Source: Closterium sp. NIES-65
Lineage: Eukaryota; Streptophyta; Zygnematophyceae; Desmidiales; Closteriaceae
DNA: 64,000 nucleotides
Assembly (NCBI GenBank): GCA_948144175.1
Contig: CANXME010001258.1
Span: 1,411,001-1,475,000 of the forward strand
Reading direction: 5' to 3'
Shown piece after piece: positions 31,301-42,696 of the stretch. The notes beneath the pieces are model-generated. The model did not search any database. It was not told the origin of the DNA and saw nothing but the letters and a program-made list of their open reading frames with translations. The position numbers were made by a program, and so were the translations under genes. Every line of letters begins with the position of its first letter. Position 1 is the stretch's first letter.

Positions 31301-33923
31301 CACAGTGAGAGGGGGGCACAGTGAGAGGGGGGCACAGTGAGAGGGGGGCACAGTGAGAGGGGGGCACAGTGAGAGGGGGGCACAGTGAGAGGGGGGCACA
31401 GTGAGAGGGGGGCACAGTGAGAGGGGGGCACGGTGAGAGGGGGGCACAGTGAGAGGGGGCACAGTGAGAGGGGGGCACAGTGAGAGGGGGGCACAGTGAG
31501 AGGGGGGCACAGTGAGAGGGGGGCACAGTGAGAGGGGGGCACAGTGAGAGGGGGGCACAGTGAGAGGGGGGCACAGTGAGAGGGGGGCACAGTGAGAGGG
31601 GGGCACAGTGAGAGGGGGGCACAGTGAGAGGGGGGCACACGGTGAGAGGGGGGCACAGTGAGAGGGGGCACAGTGAGAGGGGGGCACAGTGAGAGGGGGG
31701 CACAGTGAGAGGGGGGCACAGTGAGAGGGGGGCACAGTGAGAGGGGGGCACAGTGAGAGGGGGGCACAGTGAGAGGGGGGCACAGTGAGAGGGGGGCACA
31801 GTGAGAGGGGGGCACAGTGAGAGGGGGGCACAGTGAGAGGGGGGCACAGTGAGAGGGGGGCACAGTGAGAGGGGGGCACAGTGAGAGGGGGGCACAGTGA
31901 GAGGGGGGCACAGTGAGAGGGGGGCACAGTGAGAGGGGGGCACAGTGAGAGGGGGGCACAGTGAGAGGGGGGCACAGTGAGAGGGGGGCACAGTGAGAGG
32001 GGGGCACAGTGAGGAGGGGGGGGCACAGTGAGAGGGGGGCACAGTGAGAGGGGGGCACAGTGAGAGGGGGGCACAGTGAGAGGGGGCACAGTGAGAGGGG
32101 GCACAGTGAGAGGGGGGCACAGTGAGAGGGGGGCACAGTGAGAGGGGGGCACAGTGAGAGGGGGGCACAGTGAGAGGGGGGCACAGTGAGAGGGGGGCAC
32201 AGTGAGAGGGGGGCACAGTGAGAGGGGGGCACAGTGAGAGGGGGGCACAGTGAGAGGGGGGCACAGTGAGAGGGGGCACAGTGAGAGGGGGGCACAGTGA
32301 GAGGGGGGCACAGTGAGAGGGGGGCACAGTGAGAGGGGGGCACAGTGAGAGGGGGGCACAGTGAGAGGGGGGCACAGTGAGAGGGGGGCACAGTGAGAGG
32401 GGGGCACAGTGAGAGGGGGGCACAGTGAGAGGGGGGCACAGTGAGAGGGGGGCACAGTGAGAGGGGGGCACAGTGAGAGGGGGGCACAGTGAGAGGGGGG
32501 CACAGTGAGAGGGGGGCACAGTGAGAGGGGGGCACAGTGAGAGGGGGGCACAGTGAGAGGGGGGCACAGTGAGAGGGGGGCACAGTGAGAGGGGGGCACA
32601 GTGAGAGGGGGGCACAGTGAGAGGGGGGCACAGTGAGAGGGGGGCACGGTGAGAGGGGGGCACGGTGAGAGGGGGGCACAGTGAGAGGGGGGCACGGTGA
32701 GAGGGGGGCACAGGTGAGAGGGGGGCACAGTGAGAGGGGGGCACAGTGAGAGGGGGGCACAGTGAGAGGGGGGCACAGTGAGAGGGGGGCACAGTGAGAG
32801 GGGGGCACAGTGAGAGGGGGGCACAGTGAGAGGGGGCAGGAGGGGGGCACAGTGAGAGGGGGGCACAGTGAGAGGGGGGCACAGTGAGAGGGGGGCACAG
32901 TGAGAGGGGGGCACAGTGAGAGGGGGGCACAGTGAGAGGGGGGCACAGTGAGAGGGGGGCACAGTGAGAGGGGGGCACAGTGAGAGGGGGGCACAGTGAG
33001 AGGGGGGCACAGTGAGAGGGGGGCACAGTGAGAGGGGGGCACAGTGAGAGGGGGGGCACAGTGAGAGGGGGGCACAGTGAGAGGGGGGCACAGTGAGAGG
33101 GGGGCACAGTGAGAGGGGGGCACAGTGAGAGGGGGGCACAGTGAGAGGGGGGCACAGTGAGAGGGGGGCACAGTGAGAGGGGGGCACAGTGAGAGGGGGG
33201 CACAGTGAGAGGGGGGCACAGTGAGAGGGGGGCACAGTGAGAGGGGGCACAGTGAGAGGGGGGCACAGTGAGAGGGGGGCACAGTGAGAGGGGGGCACAG
33301 TGAGAGGGGGGCACAGTGAGAGGGGGGCACAGTGAGAGGGGGGCACAGTGAGAGGGGGGCACAGTGAGAGGGGCTCTCCTCAACTCTCCCCCCAACTCTC
33401 CCCCCCAACTCTCCCCCCCAACTCTCCCCCCCAACTCTCCCCCCAACTCTCCCCCCCAACTCTCCCCCCCAACTCTTCCCCCCAACCTCCCCCCCTCCAA
33501 CTCTCTCCGCTCCACTTTCCCCCCACTCCCCACTCTCTCCCTCCAGCCCTCTCCCCCACACTGCTCTCGCTGCATTCGTCTTTATCTTGTCCATATCAAC
33601 GAACCTGCACTCTTCAACTCTCCCGTATGAACCCCTACTCACTCTCAAATAGTGTTTTCACACTTCCTCACCCCTTGCCTTCCCTTTGCTCTCCTCTGCT
33701 CTCCTTTGCTCTCCTCTGCTCTCCCCTGCTATCCACTCCCCTCTTACGCTCCTCTGCTCTTATCTTCCTCTGTTCTTTGAACCGTCAACCCCATTCTGCT
33801 GAGAATGTGTCTTCCTGGTCGTCCCATGCTCCCTGCATCTGTCTGTTGTGTGTATGTGAGGTGCGTATGCGTGGTTGTGAATGCATATATCCATGCATGC
33901 GTGTGTGTGTGCGTGTGTGTGTG

Positions 33924-33959
<36 letters not shown>

Positions 33960-34325
33960 TTTTGTGCGCGCGCGTGCGTGTGCGTGTGTGCTTGTGTGCG
34001 TGTGTGTGTGTGCATGTGTATGTGTGTGCGTACGTGTGTTTGTGTGTGGCTGTGTGGGTGTGTGGCTGTGTGCGTGTGTGGCTGTGTGGGTGTGTGGCTG
34101 TGTGGGTGTGTGGGGGTGAGTCGCTGTGTGCTCATCTCATGCACGTACGTGCATGCGTGTGTGTGTATGTACAAACATGTGTGCGTGTGCATGTGTGCAT
34201 GTCCCTGCCATGTACATGCATGTGTGTATACATCCATGTGTGTGTGTGTGTGTGTGTGTGTGTCTGTGTGTGTGTGTGTGTGTCTGTGTGTGTGTGTGTC
34301 TGTGTCTGTGTGTGTGTGTGTGTGT

Positions 34326-34422
<97 letters not shown>

Positions 34423-37400
34423 TGTGTGCATGGCAGGTAGTGCTGGAGTGGTGTGCCACGGCAAGCAAGGCCAAGCGGAAAATTAAAGACCCTCCTCTTT
34501 CCGCTGTATGTCTCACTCTTACATCTACCCAACTCCTTGCGCTCTCCCTCACAACCTCTGACACATCCATTGGACACCTCTCAACCGAACTTAACCTCTC
34601 AAAATCCTGCTCTCTTCTCACCCTTATCCAATGCCCCTACAGTCGTTTGACTCTCCCTTATTACTCTATTTAATGTAGAGCATGCAGCATGAGTTGCAGC
34701 AGCGCAGTATGCCTCTCCTCCTCCTCCTCCTCCTCCTCCTCCTCCTCCTCCTCCTCCTCCTCCTCCTCCTCCTCCTCCTCCTCCTCCTCCTCCTCCTCCT
34801 CCTCCTCCTCCTCCTCCTCCTCCTCCTCCTCCTCCTCCTCCATCTGAACTACCTGTTAGCATGCACGATGCTTCAGATGTCACCTGGACACACATTGACA
34901 CGTCTCGCCACTCCACGTCCCTCCTCTTCTGTTACATTCACTTACATGCTGCCCATCATGCCATCATGCCTGCCGTCGTGCCGCCGATGCGGTGAGTCCT
35001 CTCCAGCAGGGTGCGCTGGGAGAGGGCGCCGTGGCAGAGGAGCTAGCAGCAGGGACAATCTGTTATGTCCCTGCTGCTAGCACCATGCACAATTCTTCTC
35101 ATGTCCCCTGGACATACATTCAGGCCTCCTTGGGGTAACCTGCCAGGACTGGGCGGTAATTTCATGCCCTTGTTCATGCCGTCGTGCCATCATGCCCTCA
35201 CAACCAGCAGGGCGCACTGGGAGCGGATGTGGTGGAGGAGCTAGCAGCAGGGACCCAAGCCGGGGCCTTCTTTGGGTAGGTCTACCCCATTGAGTGGGGG
35301 GGACGGGGGAAGAATGACGCATTTGGGGGGGGATGCGATGCGGTGCAGATGGGTTCTTGTAGTACCATGCCAGGGGGCCCCGTGGGGATGTGGTGGAGGA
35401 GCTAGCAGCAAGGACCCAAGCTGGGGCCTTTTTTGGGTTCGGGCTACCCCACCCACTTGGATTGCTTCCATTGCTCTGTTTCCCTGCTTAGCCTCGTCCG
35501 GCATTCTGCGATGGAAATGCGTGTGAAGTGATACAAGCTGGTGTCGTATTGAAGCTACACTGGATCTATATTGCTGTTTGCTTCAACTCCCCTCCCCTTG
35601 CCCTAAACCCTGCCTCTTCTGCTCCCCCTGCGCCACCCTGCTCCATGCCCTCTCCCTGTCCGCCCTGCATTATCCTTCACCACACATCACATCATCAGGC
35701 TGTCAGCAGCAGCAGTGAAGACAGGCATGCTGCTGGCCACAGGAGGCCCGCCCGTCTTTGCTCTCCTTGGGATTGCCGTCGGCGTCAGTCTCAGCAGCTT
35801 CGGGTTTTTCTGCCAGGTTAGTGAGGGGGTGGGGTATGGCGTACGGTGGGGTATGGCGTGCGGTGGGGTATGGCGTGCGGTGGGGTATGGCGTGCAGTGG
35901 GGTATGGTGTGCGGTGGGGTATGGCGTGCGGTGGGGTATGGCGTGCGGTGGGGTATGGCGTGCGGTGGGGTATGGCGTGCGGTGGGGTTTTGCGTGCGGT
36001 GGGGTATGGCGTGCGGTGGGGTATGGCGTGCGGTGGGGTATGGCGTGCGGTGGGGTATGGCGTGCGGTGGGGTATGGCGTACGGTGGGGTATGGCGTGCG
36101 GTGGGGTATGGCGTGCGGTGGGGTATGGCGTGCGGTGGGGTATGGCGTGCGGTGGGGTATGGCGTGCGGTGGGGTATGGCGTGCGGTGGGGTATGGCGTG
36201 CGGTGGGGTATGGCGTATGGTGGGGTATGGCGTGCGGTGGGGTATGGCGTACGGTGGGGTATGGCGTGCGGTGGGGTATGGCGTACGGTGGGGTATGGCG
36301 TGCGGTGGGGTATGGCGTGCGGTGGGGTATGGCGTGCGGTGGGGTATGGCGTACGGTGGGGTATGGCGTACGGTGGGGTATGGCGTACGGTGGGGTATGG
36401 CGTACGGTGGGGTATGGCGTACGGTGGGGTATGGCGTACGGTGGGGTATGGCGTGCGGTGGGGTATGGCGTGCGGTGGGATATGGCGTGCGGTGGGGTAT
36501 GGCGTGCTGTGGGGTATGGCGTGCGGTGGGGTATGGCGTGCGGTGGGGTATGGCGTGCGGTGGGGTATGGCGTGCGGTGGGGTATGGCGTGCGGTGGGGT
36601 ATGGCGTGCTGTGGGGTATGGCGTGCGGTGGGGTATGGCGTGCGGTGGGGTATGGCGTGCGGTGGGGTATGGCGTGCGGTGGGGTATGGCGTGCGGTGGG
36701 GTATGGCGTACGGTGGGGTATGGCGTACCGTGGGGTATGGCGTACGGTGGGGTATGGCGTATGGTGGGGTATGGCGTACGGTGGGGTATGGCGTACGGTG
36801 GGGTATGGCGTACGGTGGGGTATGGCGTGCGGTGGGGTATGGAGTGCGGTGGGGTATGGCGTGCGGTGGGGTATGGCGTGCTGTGGGGTATGGCGTGCGG
36901 TGGGGTATGGCGTGCGGTGGGGTATGGCGTGCGGTGGGGTATGGCGTGCGGTGGGGTATGGCGTACGGTGGGGTATGGCGTGCGGTGGGGTATGGCGTGC
37001 GGTGGGGTATGGCGTGCAGTGGGGTATGGTGTGCGGTGGGGTATGGCGTGCGGTGGGGTATGGCGTGCGGTGGGGTATGGCGTGCGGTGGGGTATGGCGT
37101 GCGGTGGGGTTTTGCGTGCGGTGGGGTATGGCGTGCGGTGGGGTATGGCGTGCGGTGGGGTATGGCGTGCGGTGGGTATGGCGTGCGGTGGGGTATGGCG
37201 TACGGTGGGGTATGGCGTAGCGGTGGGGTATGGCGTGCGGTGGGGTATGGCGTGCGGTGGGGTATGGCGTGCGGTGGGGTATGGCGTGCGGTGGGGTATG
37301 GCGTGCGGTGGGGTATGGCGTGCGGTGGGGTATGGCGTATGGTGGGGTATGGCGTGCGGTGGGGTATGGCGTACGGTGGGGTATGGCGTGCGGTGGGGTA

Positions 37401-39911
37401 TGGCGTACGGTGGGGTATGGCGTGCGGTGGGGTAATGGCGTGCGGTGGGGTATGGCGTGCGGTGGGGTATGGCGTACGGTGGGGTATGGCGTACGGTGGG
37501 GTATGGCGTACGGTGGGGTATGGCGTACGGTGGGGGTATGGCGTACGGTGGGGTATGGCGTACGGTGGGGTATGGCGTGCGGTGGGGTATGGCGTGCGGT
37601 GGGATATGGCGTGCGGTGGGGTATGGCGTGCTGTGGGGTATGGCGTGCGGTGGGGTATGGCGTGGTAGGCGTGCGGTGGGGTATGGCGTGCGGTGGGGTA
37701 TGGCGGCGGTGGGGTATGGCGTGCTGTGGGGTATGGCGTGCGGTGGGGTATGGCGTGCGGTGGGGTATGGCGTGCGGTGGGGTATGGCGTGCGGTGGGGT
37801 ATGGCGTGCGGTGGGGTATGGCGTACGGTGGGGTATGGCGTACCGTGGGGTATGGCGTACGGTGGGGTATGGCGTATGGTGGGGTATGGCGTACGGTGGG
37901 GTATGGCGTACGGTGGGGTATGGCGTACGGTGGGGTATGGCGTGCGGTGGGGTATGGAGTGCGGTGGGGTATGGCGTGCGGTGGGGTATGGCGTGCTGTG
38001 GGGTATGGCGTGCGGTGGGGTATGGCGTGCGGTGGGGTATGGCGTGCGGTGGGGTATGGCGTGCGGTGGGGTATGGCGTGCGGTGGAGTATGGCGTGCGG
38101 TGGGGTATGGCGTGCGGTGGGGTATGGCGTGCGGTGGGGTATGGCGTGCGGTGGGGTATGGCGTATGGTGGGGTATGGCGTGCGGTGGGGTATGGCGTGC
38201 GGTGGGGTATGGCGTACGGTGGGGTATGGCGTACGGTGGGGTATGGCGTGCGGTGGGGTATGGCGTGCGGTGGGGTATGGCGTACGGTGGGGTATGGCGT
38301 GCGGTGGGGTATGGCGTACGGTGGGGTATGGCGTATGGTGGGGTATGGCGTACGGTGGGGTATGGCGTGCGGTGGGGTATGGCGTGCGGTGGGGTATGGC
38401 GTGCGGTGGGGTATGGCGTGCGGTGGGGTATGGCGTGCGGTGGGGTATGGCGTGCGGTGGGGTATGGCGTGCGGTGGGGTATGTCATGTGGCTAGTACTT
38501 GCACATCTCCGCACACTTGTCCGCTCTCTTCCCTCAACCCATCACACCCCTTCCTTCCCGCCATCCCCTCCCCCATCAGACGCGGGGCTTTAAGGTGGGG
38601 CGGGCAGCGGTGACATGTGCAGCGGTAGCAGCAGGCATGGCATCCGCTCCCCTCTCTTTGGGGAGAACCCCCCTGCCCTCAATCCCTCACGCTCTCTCCC
38701 CCCACAAACCAACCCCTTCCCCCCCCTTCCTCGCCCTCATCAGACGCGGGGTTTCAAGGAGGGGCGAGCAGTGGTGGTGTCCACATGTGCGGCTGTAGCA
38801 GCCATGCTCACGGCTGTAGCAGCAGGTATGGCAGGCCTGGGGGAGGACCTCCCTGCCAGTGCACGCCTGCGCATGTGGCGCTTCCTCGGCTGGTAAGCTC
38901 TCTCTATGCCTCAAGGGGACCTAATCCTTCAAGGGGTGCTCTCCACATGCTTTGGTGTGCTGGGTCGTCCCAAACCTCCCTACCAGTGCACCCCTGCGCA
39001 TGTGGCGCTTCCGTGGCTGGTGAGCTAGACTACAACGGGTGCTTTCCTTTCCTCTTCTAGAGGTGCTTAAAAAAAACCCTATAACTTTGAGGCGCCGAAA
39101 AAATCACCTAAAATTCAGAGGCACCTCCGAAATAGCTTCCTTAGCTGGTGAGCTTGACTATACGGGGTGCTCTCCTTTCCTCTGAAAAGTGCACTTCTTG
39201 AAAGGGGTGCTATTTCCTGGCTCTGGAGGTTTGGGTCGTCTCAAACCTCTCTGACGATGCACGCCTGCGCATGTGGCGCTTCCGTGGCTGGTGAGCTCGG
39301 CTTTCGGATCGACTGATTGTGGCTTTGTCGATTCTTGTTGAATATGTTGAATTCGAGCTTGGATGAAACCGTCTGGGGGATGGGATGAAACCCCTTATCA
39401 GACCCTGGTTGTGTGCCTGTGCATGACCGCTCCCGCTCCTGTGCGTGTGCCTGTGCAGTGCAAGCTGTTTCAACATTCATGCCACTTCCCGCTCCTTCTC
39501 TCTGCATTTGCCTTCTCCATTCGCACTACCCTGAATCTCTTCTGACACCGTCCAATTCCCACCTCATCTTTCTTGCACGAGAGAGAGTTCAACAGCTCTC
39601 CATCACACTCTCAGCTGGATCCCCTTTTCCGTTCCCCTCCCCCGTCCCTCCAATCCTTCCCATCCCTCCCATTCTCTGTATTTTCCCGTATCTGTCTTTC
39701 CAACCCTGGTTCCTCACACAGGGGCTTGATTCTCTTTGGGATTGTACTGCTAGTGGCTGCCAAACCGCCTGACCTTGTGGGCCTAGCCAAAGCGGACGCA
39801 GCCCGCCGCAAACCTTTGCACCCCTCTCCCCGCGCACCCAACCGCTCCACTTCGCCTAGTGGGCTCTCGATAGGCATTGCAGCTGGTTTTCCTAGAAAGT
39901 ATGAGCCATAG
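28397..39911 (+). CDS. NIPA9-like magnesium transporter, nine exons
   Basis: Predicted exons: 28397-28507, 29096-29194, 30102-30231, 30847-30947, 34437-34505, 35211-35275, 35699-35816, 38744-38892 and 39722-39911. All have GT donors and AG acceptors, and the phases join to one 343-aa frame. The protein reads [20 protein letters not shown], then [58 protein letters not shown], and [20 protein letters not shown]. This order and length match the plant NIPA/DUF803 membrane family, subtype NIPA9, whose members are multi-pass proteins thought to move Mg2+. Exon 5 and the exact ends of exons 5 and 9 are the least certain. Introns 4 and 7 are each about 3 kb and mostly minisatellite. Decayed copies of exon ends surround exons 2, 3, 4, 6 and 8. 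Confidence 0.8.
28974..29025 (+). pseudogene. Decoy copy of the start of NIPA9-like exon 2
   Basis: Repeats the acceptor AG and the first 51 bases of exon 2 (GTGCTATGGACGTACCTGCG onward) about 122 bp upstream of the real exon at 29096. It then diverges at GTCATTGG, where the real exon reads GTCATCGA. Confidence 0.85.
29842..29926 (+). pseudogene. Decoy copy of the start of NIPA9-like exon 3
   Basis: About 85 bases nearly identical to the beginning of exon 3 (30102 onward), with the same upstream tract CTCTTCCCCCCATCGCAG. It ends in the [14 protein letters not shown] segment and then diverges. Only two substitutions are obvious (GGTTGG for GGCTGG, AAGCCC for GAGCCC). Confidence 0.85.
30347..30413 (+). 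pseudogene. Decoy copy of the end of NIPA9-like exon 3 with its donor
   Basis: Lies downstream of exon 3 and repeats GAGCCCATGCGCCT, then GCATCCTGCTCTGCATCCT, then the donor GTCGGTGAG, with changes between. Confidence 0.8.
30687..30750 (+). pseudogene. Decoy copy of the start of NIPA9-like exon 4
   Basis: Repeats the acceptor and first about 60 bases of exon 4 (CAGCGGTGGG, then CTGCCTCCCCAG, then TCTCCCTGC). It ends four bases before a TGAGTCGACTCA palindrome at 30755-30766. Confidence 0.8.
30948..33374 (+). repeat. 16-bp minisatellite, about 150 copies, starting exactly at the exon 4 donor
   Basis: The unit is GTGAGAGGGGGGCACA with local variants (CATG and CACG at the left end, occasional one- or two-base indels). 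The first unit is the splice donor of exon 4 itself, GTGAGAGG. Every unit therefore carries a donor-like GTGAGA. On the minus strand it reads as Cys-Pro-Pro-Leu-Thr-Val-Pro repeats; those long frames are not taken as genes. Confidence 0.95.
33375..34436 (+). repeat. Rest of intron 4: C-rich repeats and a long (TG)n tract
   Basis: About 33384-33500 is made of AACTCTCCCCCC-like units. From about 33890 to 34430 the sequence is TG-rich with nearly pure TG from 34238 on, just before the exon 5 acceptor at 34435-34436. No other gene is seen. Confidence 0.85.
34714..34842 (+). repeat. (CTC)n microsatellite in intron 5
   Basis: About 42 uninterrupted CTC triplets within the intron between exons 5 and 6. 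It gives spurious poly-Leu and poly-Gly frames. Confidence 0.95.
35009..35081 (+). pseudogene. Decoy copy of NIPA9-like exon 6, fused to a 15-bp-arm hairpin
   Basis: 35009-35056 repeats exon 6 (GTGCGCTGGGAGAG, then GAGGAGCTAGCAGCAGGGAC). Its last 15 bases, GCTAGCAGCAGGGAC at 35042-35056, are followed after 10 bases by their exact inverse complement at 35067-35081. This gives a perfect hairpin. Confidence 0.8.
35373..35437 (+). pseudogene. Second decoy copy of NIPA9-like exon 6, downstream of the real one
   Basis: Repeats GATGTGGTGGAGGAGCTAGC and GGGGCCTTTTTTGG with a weak donor GTTCGG. It stays open in the exon frame ([17 protein letters not shown]), so use as an alternative exon cannot be excluded. 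Confidence 0.75.
35826..38482 (+). repeat. 17-bp minisatellite, about 156 copies, filling intron 7
   Basis: The unit is GGGGTATGGCGTGCGGT, with a common GTACGGT variant. It begins about 10 bases after the donor of exon 7 (35817). Rare variants recur 1122 bp apart (66 units): GTGCAGTGG at 35893 and 37015, and GGTTTTGCG at 35987 and 37109. This shows a higher-order duplication. Indels appear only in the second half (37170-37710). The long open frames on both strands are by-products of the repeat. Confidence 0.95.
38580..38645 (+). pseudogene. Decoy copy of the start of NIPA9-like exon 8
   Basis: Repeats CATCAGACGCGGGG with TTTAAGGTGGGGCGGGCAGC and GCAGCGGTAGCAGCAGGCAT. It is about 165 bp upstream of the real exon (38744) and lacks part of the middle of that exon. 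Confidence 0.8.
38975..39020 (+). pseudogene. Decoy copies of the end of exon 8 with donor
   Basis: Repeats CCAGTGCACCCCTGCGCATG and TGGCGCTTCCGTGGCTG followed by GTGAGCT. A second copy lies at 39250-39290, and a shorter one (CTTCCTTAGCTGGTGAGCTT) at about 39136-39155. Confidence 0.8.
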
Positions 39912-42696
39912 GGGCTGTTTGGTGTATGTTTAGGATGGGAGATGTGCACTTGGTTCTCATTACGGCATCTCCTACCGTACAGCGTCGGCACGGCTCAGCA
40001 GCTGCTCTAGGCTCCTCGAGAACCACAGTCCAAGTAGTTTCACCCCATTCGCCGTGCTAGTCGGCGAACTTCACATCCTCCCCCGCCACCCCCAACGCAG
40101 CAATGCCGCGCGCAGCCAACACCAATCCGCAGCCAGCGCCAATCTTGATAGCATCCTTGAGGGAGGCGAACATTGTATGGAATGTAATACCACGTACCAA
40201 GCAATCTCCTAAACCTTCATGAATACTATCAGAAGGTAGATTTAAGTTATATAGCATGTCATTTATGTCTTTAGATGTGGCAATTCAGTCGCGGTTCGGA
40301 CCATTTCATTACGAATTTGTCTGCGGTGTTGTCATAGCTCAACATTCGTCACCAAAGCACATCGAATACTGTAGAGCCGCCCAACTGTCATGGGTCGGTC
40401 ATCTCCGAGTCGTGTGGTCAAAGGTGATAAGATTGCGGCGAGTGTCACAAAACTAGTGGCTCAAAAGCACAGAAACTGGTCAAGGCGCGTGGAGTGCTCT
40501 GCTGACATCAAAGAAGCCGCCACTTCACCAAATCAGCAACACCTGGAGAGTGTGTCCGGCAGTTGCGACCCAGCCAAGCTTGTGCGTCGGCTTCGCTTAG
40601 TCGTCGCATCGCAAACGGCACTCTGTTCACGCATTGTCGTCAAGTCCTCTGCTGCCTCAACACCTGGGCTCCACAAATTTCAAGGCCCGAAATTGGGCGC
40701 TCGCGGGTAGCTACCCTTCATGTCTGAGACCAAGGGTTGTACAGAGTGAAACATATTTTGAAGTAGGTTAGTTTCGGACTCCTTGTAAGGGCGATGACGT
40801 ACCGAAGGTCGCAACTAGAAACTTTGCCCGTCATAGTGGGTGGTGAGCCTGATCCACTGAGGGATTTATTGTTTAAAACTACCTTTGAGGAGAGCGTCCT
40901 CAAAATCGTTTTGATTCTGGGTGTCTGAAAGATACGGCCGAATCTGGTCTAGGGTGTTTCTGAAAATATTTTCCGGAGCTTGAAATTAGTGGTGCCCAGG
41001 TGTACCAATTTATTAAGGCTGAATGTTGTATGACTGTACTACGTACAGCTGGTTGCTAAGGTCGTGTCCGTAGGGATGACATGTCAAAGTGGGAAGTGTC
41101 AACTTGGCATTTTGACACTCTGCCAGCATTGTTGGCAGAGTGTCAAGAAATTGCAGGTTGCCAGCCAATACAAATCGTCGGACACTTTTGAAATTGGCAC
41201 AGACAAACCTACAAACGAGAGACGATCGTCGCAGGTGCCTATCTCACGACCAGATGCTGCCCAATCAGCACAAAATATGTCTTTTGAATTGTTCGTTGCC
41301 TAGCAGATCTTGCCATGACAAATTCTTAAACCAATGAAATTGCGTCGCTGATGCTCGTACCTGCGCTTCGACTTGACACTTCCGCTACAAGGCTTGACAC
41401 TCTAAGAGTGTTACACGCGCTTCGGGTTGACACGCTCCCGATTTTCAAGGATCACGTAGCTAAGATCACTACACCCCAACCGTAGGATTACGGGTGGTCA
41501 AACAACATGTTTTTGGGGCACATCACGATCCTTGTTGGTGTACCATCTGCAAATTTGCAGTGGTGATCTGCGACCAGGCGACGTCGCCTGAAACTACGCG
41601 ACAGTCGCGATCTTTGAATATTTCCATTGACCATGCTGACTGCGTTACTGACCCAAAATCAACAGCTTCATTGGTTCGAATTCCATCGAAAGAGTGCTCT
41701 GATTAATCGCGATGTTGTTGCAGCAGTTGGCGACACTAATTTTTTCGTCTTCAAGGATCACCCTGTCTTTGGTACAAAGATGCAAGGATCACCGAGAGAT
41801 TGGCAGTCCCATGATCTCTCAGAAAACACCAAGATCGGGTAGCATAGGGAACTCGTGATTTCGATCCTTCCTCTGTTGGTACATCTCCTGACACAGTGAT
41901 TACTGTACAGTGGCAGGTAAGACACTGTTCTGTAAGGATCGCCTACGCGATCCCCAAAAACCAGCATCTTTGCTTGGGTGTAACACGCTCTAAGGATTTT
42001 TTTCAAAGGGCTTTTTCATGTCCGAACTGACAGATGTTGACTCGTAGAAAGCCTCACCTTTTCACTACAGTATTTCCCTGCGGTGCCCGAAAAACAGTTT
42101 GGGTGGATTATCTCAATCCGGCTTAGGGCATGTTCGTGGCTGGTGTCAAGAAAGTTGACATGAAGCTCTGAAAGGTTGGGATTTTGGTAGATTTGACGAA
42201 AATGACTTGGAATGATCGAAATCGTCCATTAGCCTTGTGTCAGCAAGCCTGACACCAGCCAAGAACGCGCCCTTACTATCCGCGTCGCAGCAGTCGCAGC
42301 AGGACTCGCCATCGGCACCTCTCCGCCGCGTGCAAGTTCCCGTTCCAACCCCAGCGTCGTCTGCTGGTTGACCATAACTCCCCACCCCACCCCACTCACT
42401 CGCCCATAAGCCAGGCCGCTTTCCACACTAGCCGCCCCAGCCAGTCAAGTTCGCCCAATCCAAGGCCATTTCTCTCCCTTCCCCACCTATCCACACCCTC
42501 CTCCAACCAACCCATAACTTCGAGGGCCTTTGAAGTTAGAAACAATCGCGTCACTCTCACGCGCACCCCGTCCCATACCCTACTCCACACATCGAGCTCG
42601 TCTTCCACTCCACCCCTGCGCTCCTGCGCATCAAACGTCGCACTTCGTGTGTCACAACTGCCAGCTCACGTCAAGAGCCGCACGAACTTCCGGAGA
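39912..42696. other. Intergenic stretch between NIPA9-like and TBL genes
   Basis: No gene is recognised. A minus-strand frame at 40057-40257 ends with a small hydrophobic stretch (GAGCGLVLAARGIAALGVAG) and could be a lone exon, but nothing around it supports this. 42380-42690 is C-rich and may be the TBL 5' UTR or promoter. Confidence 0.4.

Noticed and set aside
30764..33648. Minus-strand open frames of 860-911 codons (Cys-Pro-Pro-Leu-Thr-Val-Pro repeats)
   Set aside because: They are by-products of the 16-bp minisatellite, occur in all three frames, and lie inside a NIPA9-like intron.
33785..34621. Cys-Val and His-Thr repeat frames
   Set aside because: Simple (TG)n microsatellite in intron 4.
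35373..35437. Third exon 6 copy as a mutually exclusive exon
   Set aside because: It stays open but has a weak donor (GTTCGG) and fits the general decoy pattern; no evidence for use, so listed as a decoy.
35715..38613. Open frames up to 898 codons on both strands
   Set aside because: The 17-bp repeat contains no stop codon in most frames; the same peptide appears in every frame.
40057..40257. Small minus-strand frame with a hydrophobic stretch
   Set aside because: No recognisable family, no splice partners or neighbours to support it; kept only as a note in the intergenic entry.
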